The notes beneath the pieces were generated by a model that was given only the letters and a program-made list of their open reading frames with translations, was not told the DNA's origin and made no database searches. Shown here piece by piece: positions 45,351 through 55,133 of a stretch of DNA of 64,000 bases. The DNA is from Venturia oleaginea. Its lineage: Eukaryota; Ascomycota; Dothideomycetes; Venturiales; Venturiaceae. The DNA is taken from positions 1,488,001-1,552,000 of the forward strand of contig JABMLP010000006.1 in NCBI GenBank assembly GCA_013176395.1, given 5' to 3'. The translations under genes were made by a program, and so were the position numbers. Numbering within the stretch: position 1 is the first letter of the stretch; every line of letters starts with the position of its first letter.

Positions 45351-46405
45351 TCGGTATGCTGTGTGATTACCGCAGTGACCTGAGTCTTTGGACGTGTTGC
45401 TGGTCGGAATTCGCATACGTTCGGATGGTGCTTGGGCTTCTTACAGCGCCCGCATTTGCCCGCTTGTATAAGTGCCAAGAACTCTGTTTGGAATCGCCAT
45501 TTCGCTCTAGGTCGTCGGTCCTTCTTCGCATCCTTTCCGAGTGTATCGACCCGAGCTATCAGTGCTGCGATCTGCGCTGAAAGGGCGTTGATGCCAGTCA
45601 TTTCGACATCGCCTTCTGCGTCACGACTGACTGTTTGGGGTGATTGTGGCCTCCCTCGAGTCGTTGGCGTCTCCTTATCCGTACTTGGATAGCGGCGTTG
45701 GTGGGATAGAGCCTCTGTCTTCGTCGCGAAGTACTGTACATCTTTTACGTAAGTGTCGTAGTCGTCCCTGGACAATCGCACTGATTTCAAGGTCTGTTGG
45801 AGGGAGTAGTTGAGCGCGTTGTTCATGATAGTGATCTTTGAGGCTCTTTGCGGCGCTAGGGATCCAGCGTGCGATGTCAGTTGTTCGAACTGCTGGCGAA
45901 AGTCTTCGAACGGTTGTCTGCTGCCTTGGCTAATCTTGTTCAGCTCGTCGAGAGCTTTAGCTTCCGCTTCATGATCTAAGAACTTGTCGTCCATATACTT
46001 GATAAAGGACTCGGGTTCGTAGTTGTCATGTTGCTCTCCATTGCTTAGCCATTGGATGACGCGTTGTTGTTTCTCTGTCGGAAGCCCGTTGAAGATGTTC
46101 GCGCATATTCCTTGATTGCTTCCAAGCTTCCCATTTTCAACAGTGATTTTTGTCTTGATCTGCCATCTGAACAGCGTGTAGTTGTCTCTTTTCCCGTCCC
46201 ATTTAGGCCATGCAATAGCTTTTGCACCGGTGTTCCCATCAACACTGACTGCGGTTAGAGCTGCCACCAATTGTTGTACGGTGTCAGGCGAATTTGCTCG
46301 AGCCATTGAGAGTTTGTCGATTCCTTGCGTAATGCTCGCGATTGGGTCGTCGTCGGTAGTAGGGGTGTAGGTTGTAGGAGTCGATAGGGTACTGTTGCTA
46401 CGCAT
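45311..46405 (-). CDS. G1 gag
   Basis: Capsid/nucleocapsid precursor of 364 residues from the ATG at 46405 (three earlier codons lack ATG). The capsid region is visible as PKWDGKRDNYTLFRWQIKTK and FEDFRQQFEQLTSHAGSLA. The C-terminal zinc knuckle is CGRCKKPKHHPNVC (C-x2-C-x4-H-x4-C). It ends TCG GAA AAC TAG, where the heptamer GGAAAAC (45320-45314) could allow a -1 shift into pol. It is intact. Confidence 0.9.
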   Translation of the reverse strand: MRSNSTLSTPTTYTPTTDDDPIASITQGIDKLSMARANSPDTVQQLVAALTAVSVDGNTGAKAIAWPKWDGKRDNYTLFRWQIKTKITVENGKLGSNQGICANIFNGLPTEKQQRVIQWLSNGEQHDNYEPESFIKYMDDKFLDHEAEAKALDELNKISQGSRQPFEDFRQQFEQLTSHAGSLAPQRASKITIMNNALNYSLQQTLKSVRLSRDDYDTYVKDVQYFATKTEALSHQRRYPSTDKETPTTRGRPQSPQTVSRDAEGDVEMTGINALSAQIAALIARVDTLGKDAKKDRRPRAKWRFQTEFLALIQAGKCGRCKKPKHHPNVCEFRPATRPKTQVTAVITQHTDDSLQEASSESEN

Positions 46406-46428
46406 CAAGTACACCTAGGTTTGTAAAG

Positions 46429-46439
46429 AACTGAATCTA
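46429..46439 (-). other. G1 primer-binding site, self-complementary to the LTR
   Basis: Immediately inside the 5' LTR the minus strand reads TAGATTCAGTT. Its exact complement AACTGAATCTA lies in the same-strand LTR (46493-46503). An 11-nt match between PBS and transcript 5' region is the hallmark of Tf1/sushi-type self-priming. Confidence 0.75.
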
Positions 46440-46615
46440 TATTACGGGACGGTAGCTGGAAAGACGCAGCATACTCGTAGCCAAAGATTGTTTAGATTCA
46501 GTTAAAGAGTAAAGGTATCTACAAACAGAGAACCTCAATGAGGTTCTTTCTCTATACTAGGCTCAATCAGGCTTAGGCTCTTAGCCTATACCAACCATGG
46601 GCCATGCCCATAACA
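46440..46615 (-). repeat. G1 5' LTR
   Basis: 176 bp, two differences from the 3' LTR (both A versus G near the middle). Followed by the target repeat GTTGT at 46616-46620. Confidence 0.95.
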
Positions 46616-47022
46616 GTTGTAAATCCATGGTCCGGGATTTTTTACAACACCAGGATTCAATATGCCAAGCATATGCATCGTGAGGACCCAAACATTGCGA
46701 GTCCAGGTGAGGGCGTGGTAACGGACACGGCGCGCCCTGGTAACGCGCCGTTAATAAATAAACAACTTCCACCCCAATCTCTCCTCCCTCCTTCATCTCA
46801 CAGCAATCTTCAGTCCACACCTCCTCTTCTCTCCTCAGTCCCTCCTCAAGACTCTCATCGCACCTTCGACTCTCCAACGCTTTCTCCTGGTTGGCTGGAG
46901 TTCGTACTGATGGACGGTGTTTGTACCGTCCATGGTTCGGGAATTCCGCTCATTTCTCACTTCAGCTTCTCCTCCTTCCCGTCCGTAGTCTCTACTCGTC
47001 CCCCCTTCTACTTTGTGTCTTC
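46616..47022. other. LINE-fragment 3' region and G1 right flank
   Basis: No gene. Read on the minus strand this is the untranslated 3' part of the LINE fragment. It includes a perfect hairpin (9-bp stem ATGGACGGT, 6-nt loop) at 46910-46933 and GC-rich palindromic phrases (GGCGCGCC, about 46730). Confidence 0.5.
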
Positions 47023-48427
47023 TTACTCAACTCTCCCCACCAGGCGCGGCGCCGCGGAGAAGTTTGACCTGTCCTCCTTTTGTGCGTTGTTTGCCACGGT
47101 AAGATAGGGCAGGATATTATTGTCGAGCATCCACCTAGCAGCAGCCTTACATTCCTTACTAGTATTGAGTGCCGTACGTATCGATGTTGTACCCGTTTCG
47201 CTCCTCAGATGGTCTCTATTGTATCTGGGGCAGAAGTCGAATACATGAATTAGTGTCTGGTGTCGCCATCCACACGCGCATTCCGGGGTTATCCCTGGCA
47301 CATGTATTGCTGACAGCCAGGACCGGAGTCCCAATACCTCTGTTCTCATCAAAAATAACGCTGTAGCTTCAAGTTTCGTGAGGCCATCGTACAGTCCCAG
47401 TGTCTCGTCCTCCCACTCCTTAGACCAAGTCGCACCGGTCTTGTTCCTTCTCTTCTCCTCCCACCTTGCCCTCCATATCTCCTCTAGCAGCGCGGAGATT
47501 TTGGAGGGCAGCCTATATTTATGCAGGTTTCCCCCCTTTCGAGCTCTTCTTCTCCTATTTTCGGCTCCCGGTTCCTCAGCGTCGGGCCTTCCTCGCTCCC
47601 TTCTCGTCCTGGCAATGGCCCGTCTCTGGTTGTAGGATCCCACTTCATGTGTAGGTCTCCCTAGCGTTGGTCTTGGATCTGGCTCCGGTCCTCCAATGAC
47701 CTCCATAGTACAAGTTGGGTAGCTCTGCGAGAGCATACTGAGGCATTTCATTGGACTGCGTCTCCCGTAGTGCTAGTCTAGCAGCTCCCATCTCCGCCGG
47801 TGTCTCCGGTCGCCGGGAAAGTACCCTGGGTCGTCCTCTCCTTCTTCTCCCCCTTGGTGGTGGGGGAACAACCTCCATGTCCTTCCACATGAGTTCAACT
47901 GTGTGTTGTATCTCTTTTTCCACCGGGTGGTCCTTTACCGCTCCCACTCGTTCCAGGACGAGCTGCTCCACGTATAGGTCCATCGGTTGGACCGACGTCT
48001 CCCTTTCCAGCGCAACAACGGGGGTTCGCCTATAGCCCCCGGTTACCTTCCTAAGGCAGTCCCTCTGGACTCTTGCCAATCGCTCCATGTGCGGTGCCCG
48101 CGTAATACCTCCAGCTCGGTCATTACATCCCCACGCCTGGATCCCATATAGGAGGGTAGGTCTTACCACTGCTATATAAACGAGTCTGGACTTCCGCAAT
48201 GATGGTCCAAATATTCCTGCTACCAGCCGCCCCATTGCTCCCATAGCTGCCCTGGCCTTGCCGATGGCCCTGATCATATGGGACTCCCAACTCAACGACG
48301 GATCGAACCAGACCCCGAGCATCCTGATCTCCTTCTTCATTACCTTTACTGGAGTCCCATCAACCACTACTGTAGAGTCCATGTCCCCTGGCTGGGCCTC
48401 CATCCGTTTGGCCTGCTTGAAGTGCAT
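47023..48427 (-). pseudogene. 5'-truncated LINE, RT C-terminal part
   Basis: The fragment begins within the RT thumb (EIRMLGVWFDPSLSWESHM, RPTLLYGIQAWG) and continues to a terminal Cys/His motif (CACGWRHQTLIHVFDFC). The two parts are in different frames that overlap at 47645-47751, so there is at least one indel. There is no RNase H domain between RT and the Cys/His motif, so it belongs to a different LINE family from the one at 33-38 kb. 5' truncation is typical of LINE copies. Confidence 0.8.
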
Positions 48428-49878
48428 TAGTTGTCACATCCTGGTACAGAAGGCACACTTGAGCTATACCGTTCTTACTTGCTTTATCACAATAGCTCCT
48501 GCTAGAGTACACACATCATATGTAAACATCAGCTCTACGGCTGAACATAGAACAATACAGAAAAACAGCACACACAGCGAGAACTCAATTTTTGGAATTT
48601 ACAGAAGTATCATCTAAAGATCATCAAAACACCTCTGCCAGTGGCCGCTCCGGCTTCTAGAGACCATCGCACGTCCCTCAGCGTCGATGAGATACCTCTA
48701 GAGTCGCCGTCGCGGCCACGACAGAGCAAGCAGACGAATACATGAGCAAGCTACACGAACGATGCGTCCACCAAAGACAACAGCAACCATCTAGTCACTA
48801 TCTTCCGGCTAGTCCATCACCCCAGATGACACTGCAACGCTCCGAGTCGACGAGTCACCGCTAGAACGGCAATACCTTCAACACAACTCAAACACCAGAC
48901 GCCCGGTGTGCAACAATCGGCACCACACCACTGCAACAACTAGACAACCTCTCCCAACGTCTTGGCAAACCGTCCTGCTACAAGCTGTTGCCCAGAGCCT
49001 TGAGTCTCTCCCCAAACTGTTGCCTCCCAGTTATGGCATTGGCAAGAGTAGGTGCGCGACACAGTAAGTAGTAAGGACGCATAGAAGGAGCCTATTGGCG
49101 GCAAATCCCCTCCCTGTAAGCTAGCAGACGTAGCCTTGAGCCTCTCCCCAGACTGTTGCGTCCCAGTTATGGCAGTGGCAAGAGTAGGTGCGCGATATAG
49201 CAAGCAGGGAGAGCGACTAGCAGCAGGTAGGCTCCGACTATAAGACGGCAGGTCTATAGCACGATCGGCGCCATACAATACGGCAGCTACCAGACAGCCT
49301 CGTCTACGGGCATACCCGGAGTATCACACCCAAGCAGCGAAATCACGACTACGATGGTTACTATTGTCTCCAGCATCACACAACCAAATACACTGCCACA
49401 TAGGAATCTGGTGCAAGGCAACTTTCACAAGCAGAAACATACTTAGGGAACCCATTGGCCTTGAGGGATAAGGCGAAACAGATAGACAAAGCTGAGCACT
49501 AGAGGGAGACTGTAGGTAGAAGGATAGCGAAACACGAGGCATTGCCTCTTGAGTCTACATAGCACAGATATACTAGCAGAGTGACCAGTATCTACAAGAG
49601 CCAGCGGGCATTTGGAGATACTGGTTAAGGGAAAAGAGGGAGGACCGAGGGGACAGCTGGTCTTGTTTCAGTGAACGGGGCGAAGTGGGGCGCGGTGGAT
49701 TATATAATCTATCACGTGTCGGCTGTCTGATGAAGTCCTTCTAACCGGACATAGCTGCCTGATTAAGCGGCTGCAACCGAGTAGGATAAAATCAACGGTT
49801 AATTGCTGAATACCAACATACATTCGATTTTTTTGCAGTTACATACATTAAATTGCAGTTACATACAAACGACATATA
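48428..49878. other. Gene-free region with a diverged direct repeat
   Basis: 1.45 kb with no supported gene. Two related segments of about 75 bp (48996-49070 and 49132-49206) share the phrase CCCAGTTATGGCA and flank a unique 60-bp spacer. The right end has a short tandem duplication containing GCAGTTACATACA. It is probably old repeat DNA. Confidence 0.5.
48996..49206. repeat. Direct repeat, two copies about 136 bp apart
   Basis: Copies at 48996-49070 and 49132-49206 are similar along their length, with scattered substitutions. Both include GGCAAGAGTAGGTGCGCGA. Origin unknown. Confidence 0.75.
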
Positions 49879-51744
49879 ACGTATTCCACCATCGAGCGGG
49901 TCAACCCATCGAGCGGGTCAACCCATCGAGCGGGTCAAAAAGGCTTGGCACGACCAACTTATGTTACGACTCTTCAATTTAATCGCTATCAACAATAGAT
50001 TCTAAGTCCGTCGTGCTGCTATTTGATTCAGAAGATATCTCGATATCTTTTTTACAAGTTCGCGCATTATGCCCAGCTGCGCCGTAGTTCCTACAGCGCC
50101 GTTGAATTGGTCGGGCTGTTTCTTGACCACCACTACCACGAGCCTTCTTTGATCCCTGAGGCGCTATAGACGCCTCTGCAGCTACCTGCGCTGCTGCAGT
50201 CCCATACTGAATAGTACCACCTTGCTGGATCCACTTCCTTTGGCGCGATTTTCGGTTCGTTGTTACTGCTAATTGCTCTTCAAGCTCGCGGTTACGCGCA
50301 ACAAGCAGAGCGTTTTGGTGTAGCATCAATTCAGCGCCCTTAACAAGCTGGGAAAAGCCTGCCTGCGCAGTAACTGGTGACCGAGTAAAAGACTCGCTTA
50401 CGAACTTGGATTGGGATCCAAATTCATAAGTATTACTTGGAGTCTTGGACTGCCACGGCGTTTCTGGGAGATGGGTTTCTGGCGGGGTTCGTAGCCGTAC
50501 TTCAAGGCGATCCAACACCACCTGCGCGTCGATAGGGACTAGCCCTACTGCCTCAAAAGCCTTTTGACAGTTCTCTTTCGTAAACACGTCGAAAAACGCG
50601 TCTTTGAAGGCAGGGAGAAAGCCTTCCTTGTTGATATGGTACGCGTGTTGGCGTGCCAAGTCCCGGACGCGTTGGGAGTACTTGCGCTTCAACGGCGAGA
50701 AGCAGACCACGTCAAGGGGCTGGAGTATATGCAACGAGTGCGATGGCATGCAGAGGGTTATAATCTTGTTTTCGAGGCAGTAGTCCTTGAAATCCTGGCT
50801 GAGATGGCTCTCATGGCCGTCCAAAATAAGCAGCCTGTATACCCCCACCTGCCGCGCCTTTGTATACGCGTCAAAGTGCTTCAACCACTCAAGACCAAGC
50901 GCATTATTTGTCCAGCCGTTCTCAAAGACCGAGAGCTTCCAATTCCGTGGCATATCTGCCTCCTTATACCACGCAGAGATATGAACGCGTCCTTTGTAGA
51001 TAATGAATGGCGGGGTCGCATACCCGGCGGCGCAGATGCTCTGGATAATTGTAACCCACTCGCGATCGCCTGGCTGGATCAAATTAGGCCGTGTACGTCT
51101 TTCAGAAGCTGTAACGACCTTCATTGACCCAATAACGCCCATCTGGAAGCCAATCTCGTCAAAGTTGTGCGTATCCTCGTCGTGGATACCGTACTTTGCC
51201 TTAGTGTCTGTAACGAGCTTGAACCACGCGCCAATAATCTCTGGATCTTCCTGTAGTATCCTCTGCCTATCCTTAGCTCGATTGAAGGCCATCTTGAGCT
51301 TATCTGAGCGCGTTATGAACCTCTCAGCCCAGTTTTTCCCTACTGGCTCTCCACCGCGTACACCCAGTAGTTTTTCCGCCATATCTGCTACCTCACACAG
51401 CCGGGGCGCGAATCCTCGCGAATCGAGGTCGAGGATGTATTGGACAATTGTCTGCTCTTCAGTCGTAGTGAGCTTGTGTCGGGCGTTGCGAGTATCTAGG
51501 CGATACGTAATTCCGTTATATCGCCTAGTTAATGTTGAAGGAGGTATATCAAACGCCTCAGCAGCGCGCCGGAGGCTTTGGAATTGGTGGGTATTGTAGG
51601 CAGAAAGGGCAAGCTGGATTCTGCCTTCTCTGTTAGATGATTGCGCGTTTTGTTGTTGAGACATATTGTGTTGATAAGGGAGCAGCTGGTCTTGGCATAA
51701 ACTGACCCGCTCGATGGGTTGACCCACTCGATGGTGGAATACGT
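49879..51744 (-). mobile_element. Fot1/pogo-type DNA transposon, apparently intact (E2)
   Basis: Ends ACGTATTCCACCATCGAG on both sides, each abutting TA (49877-49878 and 51745-51746). Length is 1,866 bp. The left end has three tandem 17-bp subterminal units (CATCGAGCGGGTCAACC type) and the right end two, likely transposase-binding sites. One full-length transposase gene lies inside. It sits in AT-rich tandemly duplicated DNA. Confidence 0.95.
49979..51664 (-). CDS. Fot1/pogo transposase
   Basis: 561 residues from the ATG at 51664, the start that gives MSQQQNAQSSNREGRIQLAL (the upstream frame reaches into the terminal repeat without being needed). An N-terminal psq-type helix-turn-helix runs about 20-55 (LRRAAEAFDIPPSTLTRRYN), then a CENP-B/Tc5-type DNA-binding domain (GFAPRLCEVADMAEKLL). 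The DDE catalytic triad is Asp about 169 (NFDEIGFQ), Asp about 282 (LLILDGHESH) and Asp about 318 (ILQPLDVVCF). The last two are 35 residues apart (DD35D), as in the Fot1/pogo group. The C-terminal zinc knuckle reads CRNYGAAGHNARTC, with Tyr where the second Cys should be. The ORF has no breaks and may be active. Confidence 0.93.
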   Translation of the reverse strand: MSQQQNAQSSNREGRIQLALSAYNTHQFQSLRRAAEAFDIPPSTLTRRYNGITYRLDTRNARHKLTTTEEQTIVQYILDLDSRGFAPRLCEVADMAEKLLGVRGGEPVGKNWAERFITRSDKLKMAFNRAKDRQRILQEDPEIIGAWFKLVTDTKAKYGIHDEDTHNFDEIGFQMGVIGSMKVVTASERRTRPNLIQPGDREWVTIIQSICAAGYATPPFIIYKGRVHISAWYKEADMPRNWKLSVFENGWTNNALGLEWLKHFDAYTKARQVGVYRLLILDGHESHLSQDFKDYCLENKIITLCMPSHSLHILQPLDVVCFSPLKRKYSQRVRDLARQHAYHINKEGFLPAFKDAFFDVFTKENCQKAFEAVGLVPIDAQVVLDRLEVRLRTPPETHLPETPWQSKTPSNTYEFGSQSKFVSESFTRSPVTAQAGFSQLVKGAELMLHQNALLVARNRELEEQLAVTTNRKSRQRKWIQQGGTIQYGTAAAQVAAEASIAPQGSKKARGSGGQETARPIQRRCRNYGAAGHNARTCKKDIEISSESNSSTTDLESIVDSD

Positions 51745-51746
51745 TA

Positions 51747-52015
51747 TGTATACAATTTGTATGCGATTGCAAACATAATATGCAAACGACATATATACAT
51801 ACAATTTATATATGATTGCAAATATGATATGTAGCCGCCTCAACGCCGCAACGCCGCAAAAAAGAGACTAGTCCAAAAAGAGAAGAATTGTTACGCAGAG
51901 GCTATGGCTCAAGTAATATAGCTGGAATTGGCTATTCCGTACAGTGAGGTTCAAGTAATCCTGGGGCGACAATATCGTATCAAACAAGTGTAGCGAAGTT
52001 TGTGAGATATAAGAG
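51747..52015. other. Flank between E2 and G3
   Basis: AT-rich, with a tandem duplication of about 56 bp (from about 51753 and 51809). No gene. Confidence 0.5.
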
Positions 52016-52296
52016 TGTAAGAGTTCAACCCTCAAAGGTGTTTCGCAAGTGAGAGAAGACTGCTTGTATTTCAAAGTATCTAAGTACAAAGAAGAAAGTG
52101 TAGGTACAGGAAGAACAACTTGTATATATAATCTTCCAAGTAGGAAAAGGACATGCTGTCCTGAGAAGAGAATAGAAAGGAGTAGAAGCGCATGTGAAAC
52201 GGTCCCTGAATAATCCCTGCTAGGCGCACGTGAGAACTACCAGGTAGTGCTAAGAATCCATCCAGGATAAGTTGAGAAAGGATCTATCCTTTGACA
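52016..52296 (-). repeat. G3 3' LTR
   Basis: 281 bp. The first roughly 105 bp on the plus strand (TGTAAGAGTTCAACCCTCAA onward) and the last part (ending TTTGACA) resemble the G2 LTR, while the middle is unrelated. Beside it lies a polypurine tract (minus strand GGGGGAGAAGAAGGGTAA). Confidence 0.9.
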
Positions 52297-54418
52297 TTAC
52301 CCTTCTTCTCCCCCGTTTCCGTTGGGGCGGTTTTGCTTTTTGTACGCCTAGGAGGACGTAGACTCGGTCCGTCGTTTTGAAAAACATCACCGTAGATACT
52401 TTCAAAGGTATCTAATGCGACAGTTTCTGTCGTTCGTACTTGGCCTTTTTGCAAAGAACACACTTTCCTATTTCCTTGAAAACTTCCTGTCGCATGCGCG
52501 GGAAGTAGAAGGTATTCTGAAGTCGTGAAAGGACAATCTCTGGTCGGCAATGACCATTGAGTGGAGATTCGTGTTGATGTAGGATGTACTGTTTCCTAAG
52601 GCTCGTGGGAAGATATACCAAGTTGTTGAAGAGGAGCAATCCGTCTTCAATACGAGTATTCTGATCTGCTGATTGAATGTAGCCTTGTACATCTGGATCC
52701 TTTGCTGCGCGTTCCTGACCTCTTGCCAATAAGAGGACTTTCCTGTCTGAAGTGATGAGACTTGGTGCACAAGTGCATCACCTTCTGTCGGAACAAAGCG
52801 CGTTCGACTTTCTCTTTTTCTCCTGCCATGAAGTCTTCTCGTCGACTTAATGCATCGGCGTTAACGTTTTCCTTTCCTTTCTTGTAAAGGATATGGAAGT
52901 TGTAAAATGACAGTTCTTCTGACCATCTTAGTTGCCGTCGATTCAATTCCTTTGTCGTCGTGAAATTCCGCAGGTTCTTGTGATCGGAATACACGGTAAT
53001 CTTGTGCTTCGCTCCTTCAAGATAATGCTTCCAGTGCTTGAAGGCATCAACTATGGCCATGAGTTCCTTGTCTGAAGTGGAGTAGATGACTTCTGCTTTC
53101 AGGAATTTTCGTGCGTGGTAAGCTACTGGTCTTAGCTTTCCATCTGAATCAGGTTGGCTGAGACATGCTCCGAGGGCTCGATCGGACGCATCCGCCTCGA
53201 CTGTGGCTGTTTTTTTTCTGAGTTAAACAGTTGCAGAATGGGTGGTGTTGTTAACCGTATCTTGAGTGCGTCAAAGGCCTTTTGCGCATGCTCGTTCCAT
53301 TCGAAGGTAATCCCCTTCTTCATCAATCCCGTGAGGGGTTCTGCAACTTCGGAAAAGCTTTCGATGAATTGTCGATAATAATTCGCGAAGGCGTGAAATG
53401 ACTGTACTCCTTTGACGTTCGAGGGTACCGGCCAATCGCGGACCTTCTGGTAAATTTCCGGGTCCATCTCAAGTCCATCTTGAGAGACAAAACATCCAAC
53501 GAACTTGATTCGTTGCTTGTGGAATTCGCTTTTCGAGGGTTTCAGCCGCAAGTTAAATATCTGTAGTGCGCGGAGGACGGTTCGAACGTGATTGGCGTGT
53601 TCTTCGAACGTTCGATAGTAAACCAAAATGTCATCCATATAAACAGACACAAACTTGTCTAAGTGCTCGCGAAGCACATTGTTCATATAGGCTTGCAGCG
53701 TCGCAGGGGCGTTTGTCAAACCAAAGGGCATGACAAGGTATTCGTAGTGCTCAAGGTGAGTGCGGAATGCTGTCTTCCACTCGTCACCTTCCTTAATCCT
53801 AATCCCTTTAAAAAGTTCTGCAAATTCCTGGTACCCATGGGGAATTTGGAACACTGACCTATCCTCCTCTGTCTGGAGACGATAGCAGTATGCCACTTCA
53901 ACGTGTGTAGGCCTTTTCCGCAAAGGTCTTTGTGCTGTCCGTGTTCTAGCGCGCATGCTAGCCTGCACGGGATATCGTTGGTCTGGGAACGTGAGCGTCA
54001 ATGTTCTCAAGTCGATATGCGGATTGTGAGTTCGAAGCCATGGCAGACCAAGGATCAAATCCGAGTCTCCAATATTCGTGACGTCTAGAACAATCTGTTC
54101 TTTCCTCCCTTGTATCCACAAGATTATGTCTGCTTCGTAGATCACTATGCCTCCATTGAAGTTGACAGATCTTCCATCAGCGATAGTTAGTGGATATGGA
54201 TGCCGTTTCGACCGTACGGGTAGTTTCCATTCGTCGACCAATTTCTCGCTTAGAAGATTCCTATCGGCACCAGTGTCGATGAAGGCCCATGCTGGTACGT
54301 CGTCGATCTTTCCTTCGACCAGCATCTTAGATGTACCAAGGTTGTTCAGAAAATGAGGCGCTTCATTAGGATTCAACAGGGCCTTCTCTACTGTTGATCC
54401 TCCTCGTTTCCCGAATTC
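52284..54418 (-). pseudogene. G3 pol with internal deletions
   Basis: Opens in the -1 frame at the end of gag. Protease FIDTGADRNLLSE is conventional. The RT then jumps from FAELFKG directly to IRIKEGDEWKTAFRT, so the finger and part of the palm region are deleted, while VSVYMDDILVY is kept. RNase H (YSDHKNLRNF, NADALSRRED) and the integrase zinc finger (CVLCKKAKYERQ) follow in shifted frames. After this the text changes abruptly to TVALDTFESIYGDVFQNDG, which resembles the end of G2 pol (TTALDAFESAYGNVLENDG). The integrase catalytic core is absent. Confidence 0.8.
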
Positions 54419-54793
54419 TCATGCCATTTGCGTGCTTGCTTTGTTTTGACTGCGATGTCCAATCGTCGGACAAGGTGTCGAAGGTTCCTTGCCCCATTCG
54501 GATGGTATGGGCAGGTGAAGTCAAGGCATGCATTTGGATAGACGTCTTTGCACTGAGAATCGTCCTGATCAATTGCTCGTTCAACGTCTCGTGTCAAACG
54601 TGAGAGCCGGAAGGTCATAAACTCTAGATCTTCCTTCGATTCTCCTTCGTTGGAGTTGTCTTCTACTGTAGACTCACTGTCGTCGCCCGACATAGTCTGT
54701 AGAGATTCGTTTTCGTTTGGTGTAGACCAACTCCCGGAAATGGCTGGCAACTCTTGGAGTATTTCTCCAAGATCTTTCATTTCCTGGTGCTGA
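54388..54793 (-). pseudogene. G3 gag, C-terminal part (left of G2)
   Basis: Continues the gag frame interrupted at 60945: EECDLP joins QHQEMKDLGEILQELP across the G2 insertion. It is acidic and Ser/Glu-rich, with a Cys/His segment (CPYHPNGARNLRHLVRRLD). It ends TCG GGA AAC GAG and, a few codons later, TAG. The heptamer GGGAAAC at 54412-54406 is a canonical -1 slippery site. Confidence 0.75.
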
Positions 54794-54798
54794 GGTAA

Positions 54799-55109
54799 TG
54801 TAAGAGTTCAACCCTCAAAGGTGTTTCGCAAGTGAGAGAAGACTGCTTGTATTTCAAAGTATCTAAGTACAGAGAAGAAAGTGTAAGTACAGGAAGGATA
54901 GCTCGTATATATAATCCTCCTCTTACAATAGATCCTTCTAGAAAGTATCTTTAAATGGAAACGTGACAGCTTGCAAAATAGAACATGGCAGCTTGCGAAA
55001 TAGAACATGACAGCTTGCAAAATAGAACATGACAGCTTGCAGAATAACAAGAGAACAATTGGAAATCCAGTCATGGATAAGCTAGAGAGAAGGATTCCAT
55101 CCCTTAACA
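54799..55109 (-). repeat. G2 3' LTR
   Basis: 311 bp, TGTAAGAG ... CTTAACA on the plus strand. It contains nearly four tandem copies of a 22-bp unit (core CAGCTTGCAAAATAGAACAT, about 54963-55048). Confidence 0.95.
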
Positions 55110-55133
55110 TTATCCCCTCCCCCCCTCTCTTGT
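55110..55133 (-). other. G2 polypurine tract
   Basis: On the minus strand AGAGGGGGGGAGGGGATAA runs directly into the LTR; standard plus-strand priming site. Confidence 0.85.

Larger units (their letters stand above)
41037..46615 (-). mobile_element. Gypsy chromovirus G1
   Basis: A 5,579-bp LTR retrotransposon on the minus strand. It has two 176-bp LTRs differing at two positions, a 5-bp target duplication GTTGT on both sides, a primer-binding site beside the 5' LTR, a polypurine tract beside the 3' LTR, and gag and pol ending in a chromodomain. One single-base insertion in the integrase is the only coding lesion I see, so it is a recently active but probably now non-autonomous copy. Confidence 0.95.

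Noticed and set aside
47023..48427. Second copy of the 33-38 kb LINE
   Set aside because: Protein text is clearly different and no RNase H precedes the Cys/His end; treated as another family.
48940..49542. Minus-strand frames of 72-112 codons
   Set aside because: They are generated by the diverged direct repeat and contain repeated peptide text from it; no domain or start context.
52284..54418. G3 as a simple old copy of G2
   Set aside because: RT and protease text differ throughout the middle, while the ends match; simple divergence does not explain the contrast.
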